Notes under the pieces: generated by a model | Told to the model about the DNA's origin: nothing | Databases searched by the model: none | Seen by the model: only the letters and a program-made list of their open reading frames with translations | Assembly: GCA_017505635.1 (NCBI GenBank) | Contig: JAFVOU010000016.1 | Span: 1-64,000, forward strand | Reading direction: 5' to 3' | DNA length: 64,000 nucleotides | Source: Oscillospiraceae bacterium | Lineage (GTDB): Bacteria > Bacillota > Clostridia > Oscillospirales > Ruminococcaceae | Program-made: the position numbers and the translations under genes | In this document: piece by piece, positions 1 through 7,658 of the stretch | Layout: the number at the start of each line of letters is the position of its first letter | Position numbering within the stretch: the stretch's first letter is position 1

Positions 1-63
<63 letters not shown>

Positions 64-70
64 TATATTT

Positions 71-104
71 AAGACGGTTGCATTTGCAGCCGTCTTTTTA
101 TTTT
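71..104 (+). terminator. Rho-independent terminator of the tRNA transcript
   Basis: An 11-bp inverted repeat (AGACGGTTGCA with TGCAGCCGTCT, one G-U pair) is followed by a T-rich tract. It lies 8 nt after the tRNA CCA end. Confidence 0.88.
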
Positions 105-111
105 GCTTTGG

Positions 112-140
112 TTTACTTTAAATTTATAATATGATATTAT
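112..140 (+). promoter_or_regulatory. Probable sigma-A promoter for the SGNH lipoprotein gene
   Basis: TTTACT at 112-117 and TATTAT at 135-140 are separated by 17 bp. A TATAAT at 125-130 could serve as an alternative -10. The region is AT-rich, so the choice is uncertain. Confidence 0.45.
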
Positions 141-171
141 TTAATAAAACATAAGACCGAGGATAAAACCG

Positions 172-1389
172 ATGTTAAAAAGAATAATTATTTCAATATC
201 TCTGGTTGCAATAGGAATGTCCTTATTTGCAGGATGTTCAGCCCAAAACAATGCGGAAGATACAGCAGAAGAAAACAAAATATTTACAAGTGCAGATTAT
301 ACTGCAGAACAGCTTGATTCTTCTGTATATGATGTTGATAAATATGCTTCACCGTTCTGGAAAGGAAATATTGTGTATAACGAGCTGATATTTCCTATGT
401 ATAATGAAAATGCTGAAATACCGCCATTTCAGCTTATGTATGATGCAGATGAAATTGTATCGGTAAGAGATTATTCTCTCAATAAAACCTATGTGGAAGG
501 CAAGGATTATAAACTTGAAGACGGCAACCTTATTATTCTTCCTGAAGGTGATATAGAAATATCAGGTTATTCGTTGATTCACAGAACAGGTGTACCGGAT
601 ATTATGCCAGATGATTTGTTGAAAACTCTTGACGGAAAAGGCACCGAGTATTTCGATGTACACAACAAACTAATAAAGAAAACAATTGCAGTAACATATA
701 TTCACAACGATACATGGGATTATTTCACACCTCAGCATTATAAAAAATCTTTGAAAAGAACAATATCAAAGATGAAAAAGGGTAAAGAAACAACAATTGT
801 TGTAACAGGTGACAGCGTATCTGTAGGATATTCTTCAAGTAAAATGGTTGATTTATCACCGTATGCAGACGCATATGTGGATATGACATCAAAGTATTTA
901 CAAAACTATTATAATAATGAAAATATAAAATTTATAAATTCATCTGTTGGCGGTGCAACCGCAGAAATAGATGAGGAAAAGCTGCTTAATGAAGTTATCC
1001 GCTACAAACCATCTATGGTTATAATTGCCCTTGGTACAAACGATGCTATGGCAGGCAGAACAACTGAAGATTATATTTCAGATATTGAAGGAAGAATAGA
1101 ATTTATAAAAAAACATCTGTCAAAATGCGATTTTATTATTGTTACTCCTCATCTTTCTAATTCAAATATATTTGATATAAACTACTATAAAGAATACAGA
1201 GAGGCATTATATCAGTTGGCAGAAAAGTGGAAAAATGTAGAGATATGTGACCCGCTTGCTATAGAAATGGATCTGATGCAAAAAGCAGATAAAAACTTTT
1301 TGTCGTTTACAATAGATAATCTTGTGCATAAAAATGACTATGGTATGCGTATTATTGCACAGACTATAATTTCGGCATTGTCTGAATAA
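172..1389 (+). CDS. Lipoprotein with SGNH/GDSL-type hydrolase domain
   Basis: A 405-residue exported protein. The N-terminus is a lipoprotein signal ending in LFAGC, with Cys22 as the lipidated residue, so it should sit on the outer face of the membrane. The C-terminal half is an SGNH hydrolase: GDS at about 213-215 supplies the nucleophilic serine, followed by a conserved Gly-Gly, GTND at about 288-291, and a late Asp-x3-His (about 382/386) that could complete the catalytic set. Family members are esterases, lipases or carbohydrate deacetylases; the substrate cannot be read from sequence. The first 200 residues match nothing I recognise. The gene is a single transcription unit with its own promoter and a clear downstream terminator. 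Confidence 0.82.
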   Translation: MLKRIIISISLVAIGMSLFAGCSAQNNAEDTAEENKIFTSADYTAEQLDSSVYDVDKYASPFWKGNIVYNELIFPMYNENAEIPPFQLMYDADEIVSVRDYSLNKTYVEGKDYKLEDGNLIILPEGDIEISGYSLIHRTGVPDIMPDDLLKTLDGKGTEYFDVHNKLIKKTIAVTYIHNDTWDYFTPQHYKKSLKRTISKMKKGKETTIVVTGDSVSVGYSSSKMVDLSPYADAYVDMTSKYLQNYYNNENIKFINSSVGGATAEIDEEKLLNEVIRYKPSMVIIALGTNDAMAGRTTEDYISDIEGRIEFIKKHLSKCDFIIVTPHLSNSNIFDINYYKEYREALYQLAEKWKNVEICDPLAIEMDLMQKADKNFLSFTIDNLVHKNDYGMRIIAQTIISALSE

Positions 1390-1393
1390 AACA

Positions 1394-1432
1394 AAGACCT
1401 GAGTAAATATATTATTCAGGTCTTATACTTTT
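1394..1432 (+). terminator. Rho-independent terminator after the SGNH lipoprotein
   Basis: AAGACCTGA at 1394-1402 pairs perfectly with TCAGGTCTT at 1416-1424. The tail after it is T-rich but interrupted. Confidence 0.75.
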
Positions 1433-1455
1433 ATGTGAATTTTAAGTGAACAAAA

Positions 1456-1484
1456 TTGATTTTAATTTATGCTTAACTTATAAT
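1456..1484 (+). promoter_or_regulatory. Sigma-A promoter for the four-helix membrane protein gene
   Basis: TTGATT at 1456-1461, a 17-bp spacer, and TATAAT at 1479-1484. The -10 overlaps an in-frame TTG at 1484, which rules that codon out as the translation start. Confidence 0.75.
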
Positions 1485-1516
1485 TGGTCATATACAATTA
1501 TTTAAAAGAGGAAATA

Positions 1517-2323
1517 ATGACCGATATAAAAATCAAAAAACATAAATTATCCAAAATATCAGCAATGCACTATTCAAAGCTTGTTTTTCGCAGTACACTG
1601 TTTGTTGTTGCTTTGCTTACATATATAGCAAACAGAATTCTTGGTACAGGCGAATATTTTGGCGGACTTGATAAAAAACCGGTTATACTGGTTATAATCT
1701 GGGTGGTTTTTGTAACCGAAATGGTTCTGCGTTTCTTTCCGTCAAAAATGGAAAGTATGGGGTGCCAGAAACAGTTTGCTGCAAATTATAAACCGGTAGT
1801 AAAAGGTGATAATATACCTGAAAATGTTTCCTGGAAGGTAACTTTTTCAATAGTTGCTGCATGGAGTATTTTAAACGGAATAATAGGTGTACTATATTAT
1901 ACAGATATAATCGATGAAGGAATACTGCTGTTGATAAGTCTTGCCTATTCTGCCTGTGACATGATTTGTATTTTGTTCTTCTGTCCATTTCAGACATGGT
2001 TTATGAAGAACAAGTGCTGTACAACCTGCCGTATATATAACTGGGATTATGCGATGATGTTTACACCTCTTGTGTTTACAAAAAGCCTGTTTTACCGCAG
2101 TATTCTGCTGTGTGCAATAATTCTTCTTGTTCGTTGGGAGATAACATATAAGCTGCACCCTGAAAGATTTTCAGAAAATACAAACATATGCCTGTCATGT
2201 GCTGAATGCAGTGAAAAACTTTGTCACCATAAAAAGCAGTTAAAATCTTTTTTAAACAATAACAGGAACCGGTTATATCTTATGGGAAATACTGTTATAG
2301 AAAACGTAAAAAATAAATATTAA
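1517..2323 (+). CDS. Unrecognised integral membrane protein with Cys-rich C-terminus
   Basis: I do not recognise this 268-residue protein. The start at 1517 is chosen because AGAGG lies 5 nt upstream and because the longer reading frame would begin inside the -10 box. Four hydrophobic segments are visible in the first three quarters. Between helices there is a KCCTTC stretch. The cytosolic-looking tail carries a second group of cysteines (roughly C-x2-C-x2-C-x4-C-H), which could bind metal or form disulfides. It is transcribed alone, between its own promoter and terminator. No enzymatic motif is seen, so no function is assigned. Confidence 0.7.
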   Translation: MTDIKIKKHKLSKISAMHYSKLVFRSTLFVVALLTYIANRILGTGEYFGGLDKKPVILVIIWVVFVTEMVLRFFPSKMESMGCQKQFAANYKPVVKGDNIPENVSWKVTFSIVAAWSILNGIIGVLYYTDIIDEGILLLISLAYSACDMICILFFCPFQTWFMKNKCCTTCRIYNWDYAMMFTPLVFTKSLFYRSILLCAIILLVRWEITYKLHPERFSENTNICLSCAECSEKLCHHKKQLKSFLNNNRNRLYLMGNTVIENVKNKY

Positions 2324-2326
2324 TTT

Positions 2327-2362
2327 TTATAAGAGGTATATCAGATATACCTCTTATTCTAA
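2327..2362 (+). terminator. Rho-independent terminator
   Basis: ATAAGAGGTATATC pairs with GATATACCTCTTAT across a very short loop. The T content after the stem is modest. Confidence 0.7.
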
Positions 2363-2411
2363 TTGAAAACAAAAATTTTGTTCGCATACGGGAATTTCAC
2401 AGATATTTTAT

Positions 2412-2440
2412 TTGATACTTATTTGTTTATGTAGTATAAT
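2412..2440 (+). promoter_or_regulatory. Sigma-A promoter for the 2491 gene
   Basis: TTGATA at 2412-2417, a 17-bp spacer, and TATAAT at 2435-2440: a near-consensus promoter. Confidence 0.8.
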
Positions 2441-2490
2441 ATATAAAGATTATTTTGAACACTGATTCAAAAGAGGGGAAGTACATAACA

Positions 2491-3030
2491 ATGGCAGAAA
2501 ATACAGAGTTTCAGAAACTTTCAATCAAAGAACTTAAAGCAAAATACAAAACACCTTTTGAAAGAATAAGACATATGTCCAACGGTCAGATTGCAATAAG
2601 GGTTTTTGCAATGTTTATGTTTATGGCAACAGTATCATTAGGAATTTATCTTGTTCTTTTTGGTATGCCAATCTTTGGCGTACCGTCACACAACAGAATT
2701 GTCGAAGCCGAAATTTCATCACCAAGGCTTACCGAAAACACTGTTACTGTTACTGATGATGAATATATTGAATATGCAAGAAATATTGTTTCTTATCTTA
2801 ATAAAAGCTTGTTCTACGAAATAGAAGGTGATGTGGGTGAACCGATAGTAACTATAAAATACACAGATAAAAAAGGAAATGTTACTGAAGTAGCCGCAAA
2901 TGAAACTGTTTTATTCTACGAAGGAGAAACTTATCCTCTTGCACAGAAAAGAATATTTGTAGCCGTGGCAGAAGGTGTATTTTTCCCTGACTATGTAGAG
3001 TGGGAAACTATACAGGAGTTTATCAGATAA
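2491..3030 (+). CDS. Unrecognised single-pass membrane protein
   Basis: A 179-residue protein with no recognised family. The start at 2491 is preferred over a TTG at 2455 because the promoter places the transcript start only a few bases before 2455, and because AGAGGGG lies between the two (12 nt before 2491, a slightly long spacing). About 30 charged N-terminal residues are followed by one membrane helix at about 34-57. An extracytoplasmic domain of about 120 residues follows, rich in Thr, Val and acidic residues. That domain could be a small extracellular beta-rich fold, but no signature is visible. Confidence 0.65.
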   Translation: MAENTEFQKLSIKELKAKYKTPFERIRHMSNGQIAIRVFAMFMFMATVSLGIYLVLFGMPIFGVPSHNRIVEAEISSPRLTENTVTVTDDEYIEYARNIVSYLNKSLFYEIEGDVGEPIVTIKYTDKKGNVTEVAANETVLFYEGETYPLAQKRIFVAVAEGVFFPDYVEWETIQEFIR

Positions 3031-3042
3031 CAGATATTTACA

Positions 3043-3086
3043 GCACCCGTTGGTTCAGTTATGTTTCAGAACAACGGGTGTTTTGA
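3043..3086 (+). terminator. Terminator-like hairpin before the Nudix gene
   Basis: CACCCGTTG is repeated in inverted form as CAACGGGTG, extended by GTTC/GAAC with one bulged base, then TTTTGAT. It separates the 2491 gene from the Nudix gene, which may still receive read-through because no strong new promoter is obvious between them. Confidence 0.65.
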
Positions 3087-3112
3087 TATACATTAATCAA
3101 GAGGAAACAACA

Positions 3113-3529
3113 ATGCAAGGATATAATGTAATAGTTGTTTTTAACAGACAGCTGGACAGAGTTCTGATGTGTAAAAGAACAAAAGAACCATATAAAGGCA
3201 AATCCAATTTTGTAGGCGGCAAAATTGAAAAAGGCGAAGATGGCTATACCGCAGCATACCGTGAACTCCGGGAGGAAACTGCAATCACATCAGCAGATAT
3301 ATCCATAACACATCTTGTGGATTTTAATTATCCATTAGATGATTGTTTTGTAGAAGTTTATGTTGGAAAACTGAACAAAGATGTTATACTGAAAGAAGAA
3401 AAACATCCGTTATACTGGTCGGGATTTGATAATAATTTCTTTGACAGCAGCCAGTATGCAGGTTACGGCAATATTGGTCATATAATGGAACTTATATGGC
3501 TTTACAAAGACAACCAATTAGAACTTTAA
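3113..3529 (+). CDS. Nudix hydrolase
   Basis: A 138-residue protein of the size expected for a single Nudix domain. The start at 3113 has AGAGG 8 nt upstream; the longer frame would start inside the preceding hairpin. The Nudix box begins with GGKIEKGE at about residue 36 and ends REETAI, fitting GX5EX7REUXEEXGU except that the penultimate Gly is Ala. The acidic residues that bind Mg2+ are present. Such enzymes cleave nucleoside diphosphates linked to another moiety. The substrate (oxidised dGTP, ADP-ribose or another) cannot be deduced. Confidence 0.85.
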   Translation: MQGYNVIVVFNRQLDRVLMCKRTKEPYKGKSNFVGGKIEKGEDGYTAAYRELREETAITSADISITHLVDFNYPLDDCFVEVYVGKLNKDVILKEEKHPLYWSGFDNNFFDSSQYAGYGNIGHIMELIWLYKDNQLEL

Positions 3530-3545
3530 AAGGAAGTACATATTT

Positions 3546-4073
3546 ATGACAACACCGATTTTTGAAAACAAATCAGAAATTACTCTGGAAAAATATCTTT
3601 ATCTGAGCAACCATCCAATCGGTAAAAAAGCAAAGAAAAAGCTGAAAAACTGGATAATGCTGCAAATTTTTGCAATGGCAGTTATGGCTGTAAATGCTTT
3701 TGTGTGTTTTTATGCAGATGCGTTGCCTATTGCGGTTATCAGCCTTGTGCTTGTTGCTGCTTTTCTTTACAAACTTATGTTTCAGCGCAATCGTGCAAGC
3801 ACAAAACAGTATAAACAGATTATAGAAAATCAGGAAAACGGTATGTGGTACCGTGTAATAACTTTTGATAAAGATATAAAAGTTACCGACGGAAATACAG
3901 TAACAACATTTAAATATCACGAGTTTGTAAAATTTGATGAAGACGAAAGATACTATCTTCTTTTCAAAAATGAAAATGCCGTTCTCCGCGTGGAAAAAGG
4001 TGCATTTACTGTTGGCAATGATGAAGATTTTGTAGTATTCATCAACAAAAAAGTAAGACCAAAGAAAAAATAA
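3546..4073 (+). CDS. YcxB-like membrane protein
   Basis: A 175-residue protein with two closely spaced transmembrane helices at about 35-75, flanked by basic cytosolic segments. The C-terminal part has the pattern of the YcxB-like domain: a strand with a GNTVTTFKYHEF stretch, then a tract ending DERYYLLFKNENAVLRVEKG, as in the 'you see the ligand, display residues, then Lys-x-x-Phe' layout of that family. Its function is unknown in any species. It starts 16 nt after the Nudix gene with AAGGAAG upstream, so the two are probably co-transcribed. Confidence 0.65.
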   Translation: MTTPIFENKSEITLEKYLYLSNHPIGKKAKKKLKNWIMLQIFAMAVMAVNAFVCFYADALPIAVISLVLVAAFLYKLMFQRNRASTKQYKQIIENQENGMWYRVITFDKDIKVTDGNTVTTFKYHEFVKFDEDERYYLLFKNENAVLRVEKGAFTVGNDEDFVVFINKKVRPKKK

Positions 4074-4139
4074 TCATTGATATATTATAATTAATTTAGT
4101 AAAATTTAATTAAGGATATAATTATATTATGGGGGTAAA

Positions 4140-5009
4140 ATGATGAGCGCAAAAGTTTATTTTTCCAAAACTATAACACCTGAAAAAGTTCTTGAACTTT
4201 ACAGGCTGCTCGGCAAAGAACTTACAGGCAATGTTGCGATTAAACTTCATTCAGGTGAAAAAGGAAATCAGAATTTTCTTAAACCTGAATTCTGGAAACC
4301 AATTATTGATGAAGTAAAGGGTACAGTTGTGGAATGCAACACTGCATATGACGGCGAACGCAACACAACAGAAAAACATGTTAAACTTATCGAAGAACAT
4401 GGCTGGAGCAAATATTTTGATTTTGACCTGCTTGATGCAGAAGGTCCTGATGTAATTATTCCTGTTCCAAACGGCAAAATTATCAAAGAAAACTATGTAG
4501 GCAAAAACCTGCTCAAATATGATTCCATGCTGGTGCTTTCCCACTTTAAAGGGCATCCTATGGGAGGCTTTGGTGGTGCACTTAAACAGCTTTCCATCGG
4601 TGTAGCTTCTTCTTTCGGCAAGGCATATATCCACGGTGCAGGTGAACCTGAAAAAATCTGGACAGCAGAACACGATCTTTTCCTTGAATCTATGGCTGAT
4701 GCAGCAGGCAGTGTAGTGGATTATTTTAAAGGTAATGCAGCATATATCAATGTTATGATGAATATGTCTGTAGACTGTGACTGCTGTGCTAAGGCCGAAG
4801 ACCCTTGTATGAAGGATATAGGCATTCTTGCTTCACTTGACCCTATTGCAATTGATCAGGCTTGTCTTGACCTTGTATATGCTTCCGATGACCCTGGCAG
4901 AGACCATCTTATAGAAAGAATTGAAAGCCGCAATGGCGTTCTTACAGTTGAAGCAGCTGCAAAACTTGGATATGGCAGCAGAGAGTATGAACTTATAGAA
5001 GTTGAATAA
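4140..5009 (+). CDS. DUF362 domain protein
   Basis: A 289-residue DUF362 protein. Family features visible are an N-terminal VYFSK strand, the IKLHSGEKGN segment, a GHPMGGFGGALKQLSIG stretch (about 139-155) and a late IDQACLDLVY helix. A Cys-rich site at about 213-225 (CDCC followed eight residues later by PC) resembles the iron-sulfur or metal-binding part of the family. Unlike longer members it carries no separate 2[4Fe-4S] ferredoxin domain. GGGGG lies 3 nt upstream of the first of two consecutive ATGs. The exact reaction is not known; it lies close to an EFR1 redox protein. Confidence 0.85.
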   Translation: MMSAKVYFSKTITPEKVLELYRLLGKELTGNVAIKLHSGEKGNQNFLKPEFWKPIIDEVKGTVVECNTAYDGERNTTEKHVKLIEEHGWSKYFDFDLLDAEGPDVIIPVPNGKIIKENYVGKNLLKYDSMLVLSHFKGHPMGGFGGALKQLSIGVASSFGKAYIHGAGEPEKIWTAEHDLFLESMADAAGSVVDYFKGNAAYINVMMNMSVDCDCCAKAEDPCMKDIGILASLDPIAIDQACLDLVYASDDPGRDHLIERIESRNGVLTVEAAAKLGYGSREYELIEVE

Positions 5010-5018
5010 TACAACTAA

Positions 5019-5056
5019 GATAAACCGTTGCAGATATGCAGCGGTTTATTTGATTT
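5019..5056 (+). terminator. Rho-independent terminator after the DUF362 gene
   Basis: ATAAACCGTTGCA pairs with TGCAGCGGTTTAT across a GATA loop (one G-U pair), followed by TTTGATTT. Confidence 0.85.
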
Positions 5057-5127
5057 CAAATATAAAAATATTATAATGCACACAAATAAAAAGAGTGTTA
5101 TGATGAACATAAAACAACTGATAATCA

Positions 5128-5287
5128 ATGCATTTTCCGGTTGTTCTGGGGTTCTGGATTTCATTTGTTGTGATGCTTATATATCCGGTGGTTATAATAG
5201 CACGCATAAAGGACGAGGAGAACCTGCTTGACAAAGAGCTTGATGGATATATAGTATAAAAATAATGTAAAATACCGTCTTATATAG
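5128..5287 (+). pseudogene. Decayed C-terminal remnant of an ICMT-family (isoprenylcysteine carboxyl methyltransferase-like) gene
   Basis: From 5128 one frame encodes about 43 residues with a membrane helix followed by ARIKDEENLL and a LDGY motif, then stops at 5257. Shifting frame by one base, the next codons (5258-5284) read KNNVKYRLI and then stop. Together these match the family's typical ending, R-I-x-x-E-E-x-L...L-x-G-Y-x-x-Y-x-x-x-V-K-Y-R-L-I-P, with the second Tyr codon apparently lost to a 2-nt deletion and the last few residues missing. The 5' two thirds of the gene are gone; the same frame upstream of 5128 is full of stops. The rest of the 5010-5326 gap holds only the terminator and the ribosome binding site of the next gene. 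Confidence 0.65.
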
Positions 5288-5326
5288 TTTATATGGTAAC
5301 CGGATAATATTTGATGGAGTGAAGAT

Positions 5327-6100
5327 ATGATTTTATATTTTACAGGTACCGGTAACAGTAAATTTGTTGCAGATTATATTGCTGAAAAACTTGATGACGA
5401 AACAGTTTCTCTGAACAGAATTATTAAAAATAAGGAAAAACTGATTTGCACAAGTGAAAAACCATATGTTATAGTTGCGCCTATCTATGCATGGCGCTTA
5501 CCTGCAGTTGTGGAAGAAACAATAAAAGAAGCACAGCTAAATGGCTGCAGAAAAGTATATTGCTTGGCAACAATGGGTGAAAACAGTGGGAATGCAGATA
5601 AATACATAAAGAAAATTATAACGGATAAAGGCATGACATTTGCCGGATACATCGGTATAGCCATGCAGAATAATTATCTTTTTATGGAAAAAATGCCAAA
5701 ACCCAGAGATGCCTCAAAAGCTTTGCATAATATTATCCCTAAACTTGAAAAAATTTCGCTGGCAATAAAAAACAACGAGGCACTATACAAAGATGACAGA
5801 ACACTTTTTGCTGCTTTTATGTCGGGTGCTGTTAATGCAGGATTTAACCGCTTTATGGTTAAAAAGCAGGAACTTAAGGCAGATGATGATTGTGTTTCAT
5901 GCGGTAAATGTGCAGAACTTTGTCCGGTAAACAATATAGAAATGCAGGAAGGAAAACCTGTTTTTACAGGAAACTGCTGCGGGTGTCTGGCTTGTTTACA
6001 CCATTGTCCGAAAAAGGCTATCAATGTAAAAAATCAGACTCAGGATAAAGGCAGATATATCTGTCCTGACTATCATATGTGGAAGTTTAAAAACAAATAA
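5327..6100 (+). CDS. EFR1-family flavodoxin-ferredoxin protein
   Basis: A 257-residue two-domain redox protein. Residues 1 to about 160 form a flavodoxin-like domain; the FMN phosphate loop is the FTGTGNSK segment at residues 5-12. The C-terminal 75 residues hold two [4Fe-4S] binding motifs: CVSCGKCAELCP at about 189-200 and GCLACLHHCP at about 217-227. The length is typical of EFR1 proteins, which are common in anaerobic Clostridia and thought to pass low-potential electrons; their partners are not known. It has a GGAG site before ATG and a clear terminator after the stop. Confidence 0.9.
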   Translation: MILYFTGTGNSKFVADYIAEKLDDETVSLNRIIKNKEKLICTSEKPYVIVAPIYAWRLPAVVEETIKEAQLNGCRKVYCLATMGENSGNADKYIKKIITDKGMTFAGYIGIAMQNNYLFMEKMPKPRDASKALHNIIPKLEKISLAIKNNEALYKDDRTLFAAFMSGAVNAGFNRFMVKKQELKADDDCVSCGKCAELCPVNNIEMQEGKPVFTGNCCGCLACLHHCPKKAINVKNQTQDKGRYICPDYHMWKFKNK

Positions 6101-6120
6101 ATATAAATTTACAACTATCA

Positions 6121-6155
6121 AAAACAGGCAGATATTTTTATCTGCTTGTTTTGTG
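6121..6155 (+). terminator. Rho-independent terminator after the EFR1 gene
   Basis: AAAACAGGCAGATA pairs with TATCTGCTTGTTTT across a TTTT loop (one G-U pair), followed by G and further Ts. Confidence 0.82.
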
Positions 6156-6160
6156 TTATA

Positions 6161-6189
6161 TTGACAAAAATACATATATGATTTAAAAT
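6161..6189 (+). promoter_or_regulatory. Sigma-A promoter for radA
   Basis: Consensus TTGACA at 6161-6166, a 17-bp spacer, and TAAAAT at 6184-6189. Confidence 0.85.
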
Positions 6190-6224
6190 ACAACTAACAG
6201 TTGTAAATGTTGTTGAGGATGTAT

Positions 6225-7601
6225 ATGAAAGAAAAATTAAAAACCGTTTATATTTGTTCCGAGTGCGGAGAGACATACCATAAATGGCAGGGACAGTGTT
6301 CTGCCTGCAAAGCATGGAATTCCATAGAGGAAGATGTTATAAAGCAGAATGCTGCCTTGACAAAAACAGGCAGCCATTCATATAGTTCTGCTTCAAAAAT
6401 CAGTTTCAGACAACTGAACGATATAGAAGCCGATGATAATCATATAAGAATAAAAACCGGGATAACAGAGCTTGACCGAGTGTTTGGCGGAGGTATTGTA
6501 AAAGGGGCTGGCATGCTTATCGGAGGTGAACCTGGCGCAGGTAAATCCACCTTGCTGCTGCAGATTTGCGGTAATATCTGTAATGACAATAAGGTTGTAT
6601 ATATAAGCGGTGAAGAATCTGTAAATCAGATTAGACTGCGTGCAAATCGCCTTGGTATTGACGGCAGCAATATTGCTATAGCCAGCGAAACAGACGTTGT
6701 TTCCATATGTCAGAGTATAGAAGATTTAAAACCTGATGTTATGGTTATAGATTCTATTCAGACAATGAACTATTCTGAGATTTCATCAAGTCCGGGCAGC
6801 GTTTCCCAGGTAAGAGAATCAACAGCATTGTTGCTTGGAACTGCCAAAAAAATCGGCACAGCACTTTTTATTGTAGGTCATGTAAATAAGGACGGTGCTA
6901 TTGCCGGCCCGAAAGTTATGGAACATATTGTGGATACAGTTTTATATTTTGAAGGGGACAGGACGTTGCCTTACAAAATTCTTCGTGCAAGTAAAAACAG
7001 ATATGGTTCTACAAACGAAATTGGTATGTTTGATATGACGGCAAAAGGAATAGTAGAGATTACAAACCCTTCATTGCTTCTTTTAGAGGGAAGAAGCACG
7101 TCTGTCAGCGGAAGCTGTGTTACATGTGTAATAGAGGGAACACGCCCTATTCTGACCGAAATTCAGGCGCTGGCGACGAAAACGGGATTTGGTACACCGA
7201 GACGTGCTTCCAGTGGTATTGATTATAACCGTCTTAATCTTCTGCTTGCAGTTATGGAAAAACGGGCAGGATATTATATGCAGAATATTGACATATATGT
7301 AAATGTTGTAGGCGGACTTGAACTTGACGAAACTTCAATTGACCTTGCAGTAATTTTAAGTATAATATCGGGACTTGGAGAAAAATCTATTCCCGAAGAT
7401 ATGGTTGTTATAGGTGAAGTCGGCCTTGGAGGAGAGGTAAGAGCGGTTACAAATATTGATTCACGTCTTAAAGAGACGGAGCGACTGGGATTTAAACGCG
7501 CAATTATACCTTATCATTGTATGAGTAAAATTAATACAGCAGAATACAATCTGGAAATATATGGTGTAAACAATATAAAACAGGCTATAAAATTAATATA
7601 A
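6225..7601 (+). CDS. radA: DNA repair protein RadA
   Basis: A 458-residue RadA (Sms), the branch-migration ATPase that works beside RecA in recombinational repair. In order there are a four-Cys zinc finger (C11, C14, C25, C28), a RecA-like ATPase core with the Walker A motif GEPGAGKST at about 100, the RadA-specific KNRYG motif at about 257, and a C-terminal Lon-protease-like domain whose proteolytic site is not expected to be active. The start at 6225 has GAGG 8 nt upstream; an ATG six bases earlier would be too close to it. The gene has its own consensus promoter and a long terminator hairpin. Confidence 0.96.
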   Translation: MKEKLKTVYICSECGETYHKWQGQCSACKAWNSIEEDVIKQNAALTKTGSHSYSSASKISFRQLNDIEADDNHIRIKTGITELDRVFGGGIVKGAGMLIGGEPGAGKSTLLLQICGNICNDNKVVYISGEESVNQIRLRANRLGIDGSNIAIASETDVVSICQSIEDLKPDVMVIDSIQTMNYSEISSSPGSVSQVRESTALLLGTAKKIGTALFIVGHVNKDGAIAGPKVMEHIVDTVLYFEGDRTLPYKILRASKNRYGSTNEIGMFDMTAKGIVEITNPSLLLLEGRSTSVSGSCVTCVIEGTRPILTEIQALATKTGFGTPRRASSGIDYNRLNLLLAVMEKRAGYYMQNIDIYVNVVGGLELDETSIDLAVILSIISGLGEKSIPEDMVVIGEVGLGGEVRAVTNIDSRLKETERLGFKRAIIPYHCMSKINTAEYNLEIYGVNNIKQAIKLI

Positions 7602-7606
7602 TGTTT

Positions 7607-7658
7607 AACCTCGCTTGTCCAGCACATAATTATGTGTATGGATAAGCGAGGTGTTTTT
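7607..7658 (+). terminator. Terminator of radA that contains the ribosome binding site of the next gene
   Basis: ACCTCGCTTGTCCA (7608-7621) pairs with TGGATAAGCGAGGT (7639-7652) with one G-U, and the loop contains a perfect CACATAATTATGTG palindrome (7623-7636). A run of five Ts follows. The 3' arm ends in GAGGTG (7648-7653), which lies 5 nt before the ATG at 7659, so the T-run is also the spacer between ribosome binding site and start codon. Confidence 0.85.

Noticed and set aside
5028-5231. 67-codon open frame after the DUF362 gene
   Set aside because: It starts inside the terminator stem, and another frame in the same stretch carries the recognisable ICMT remnant.
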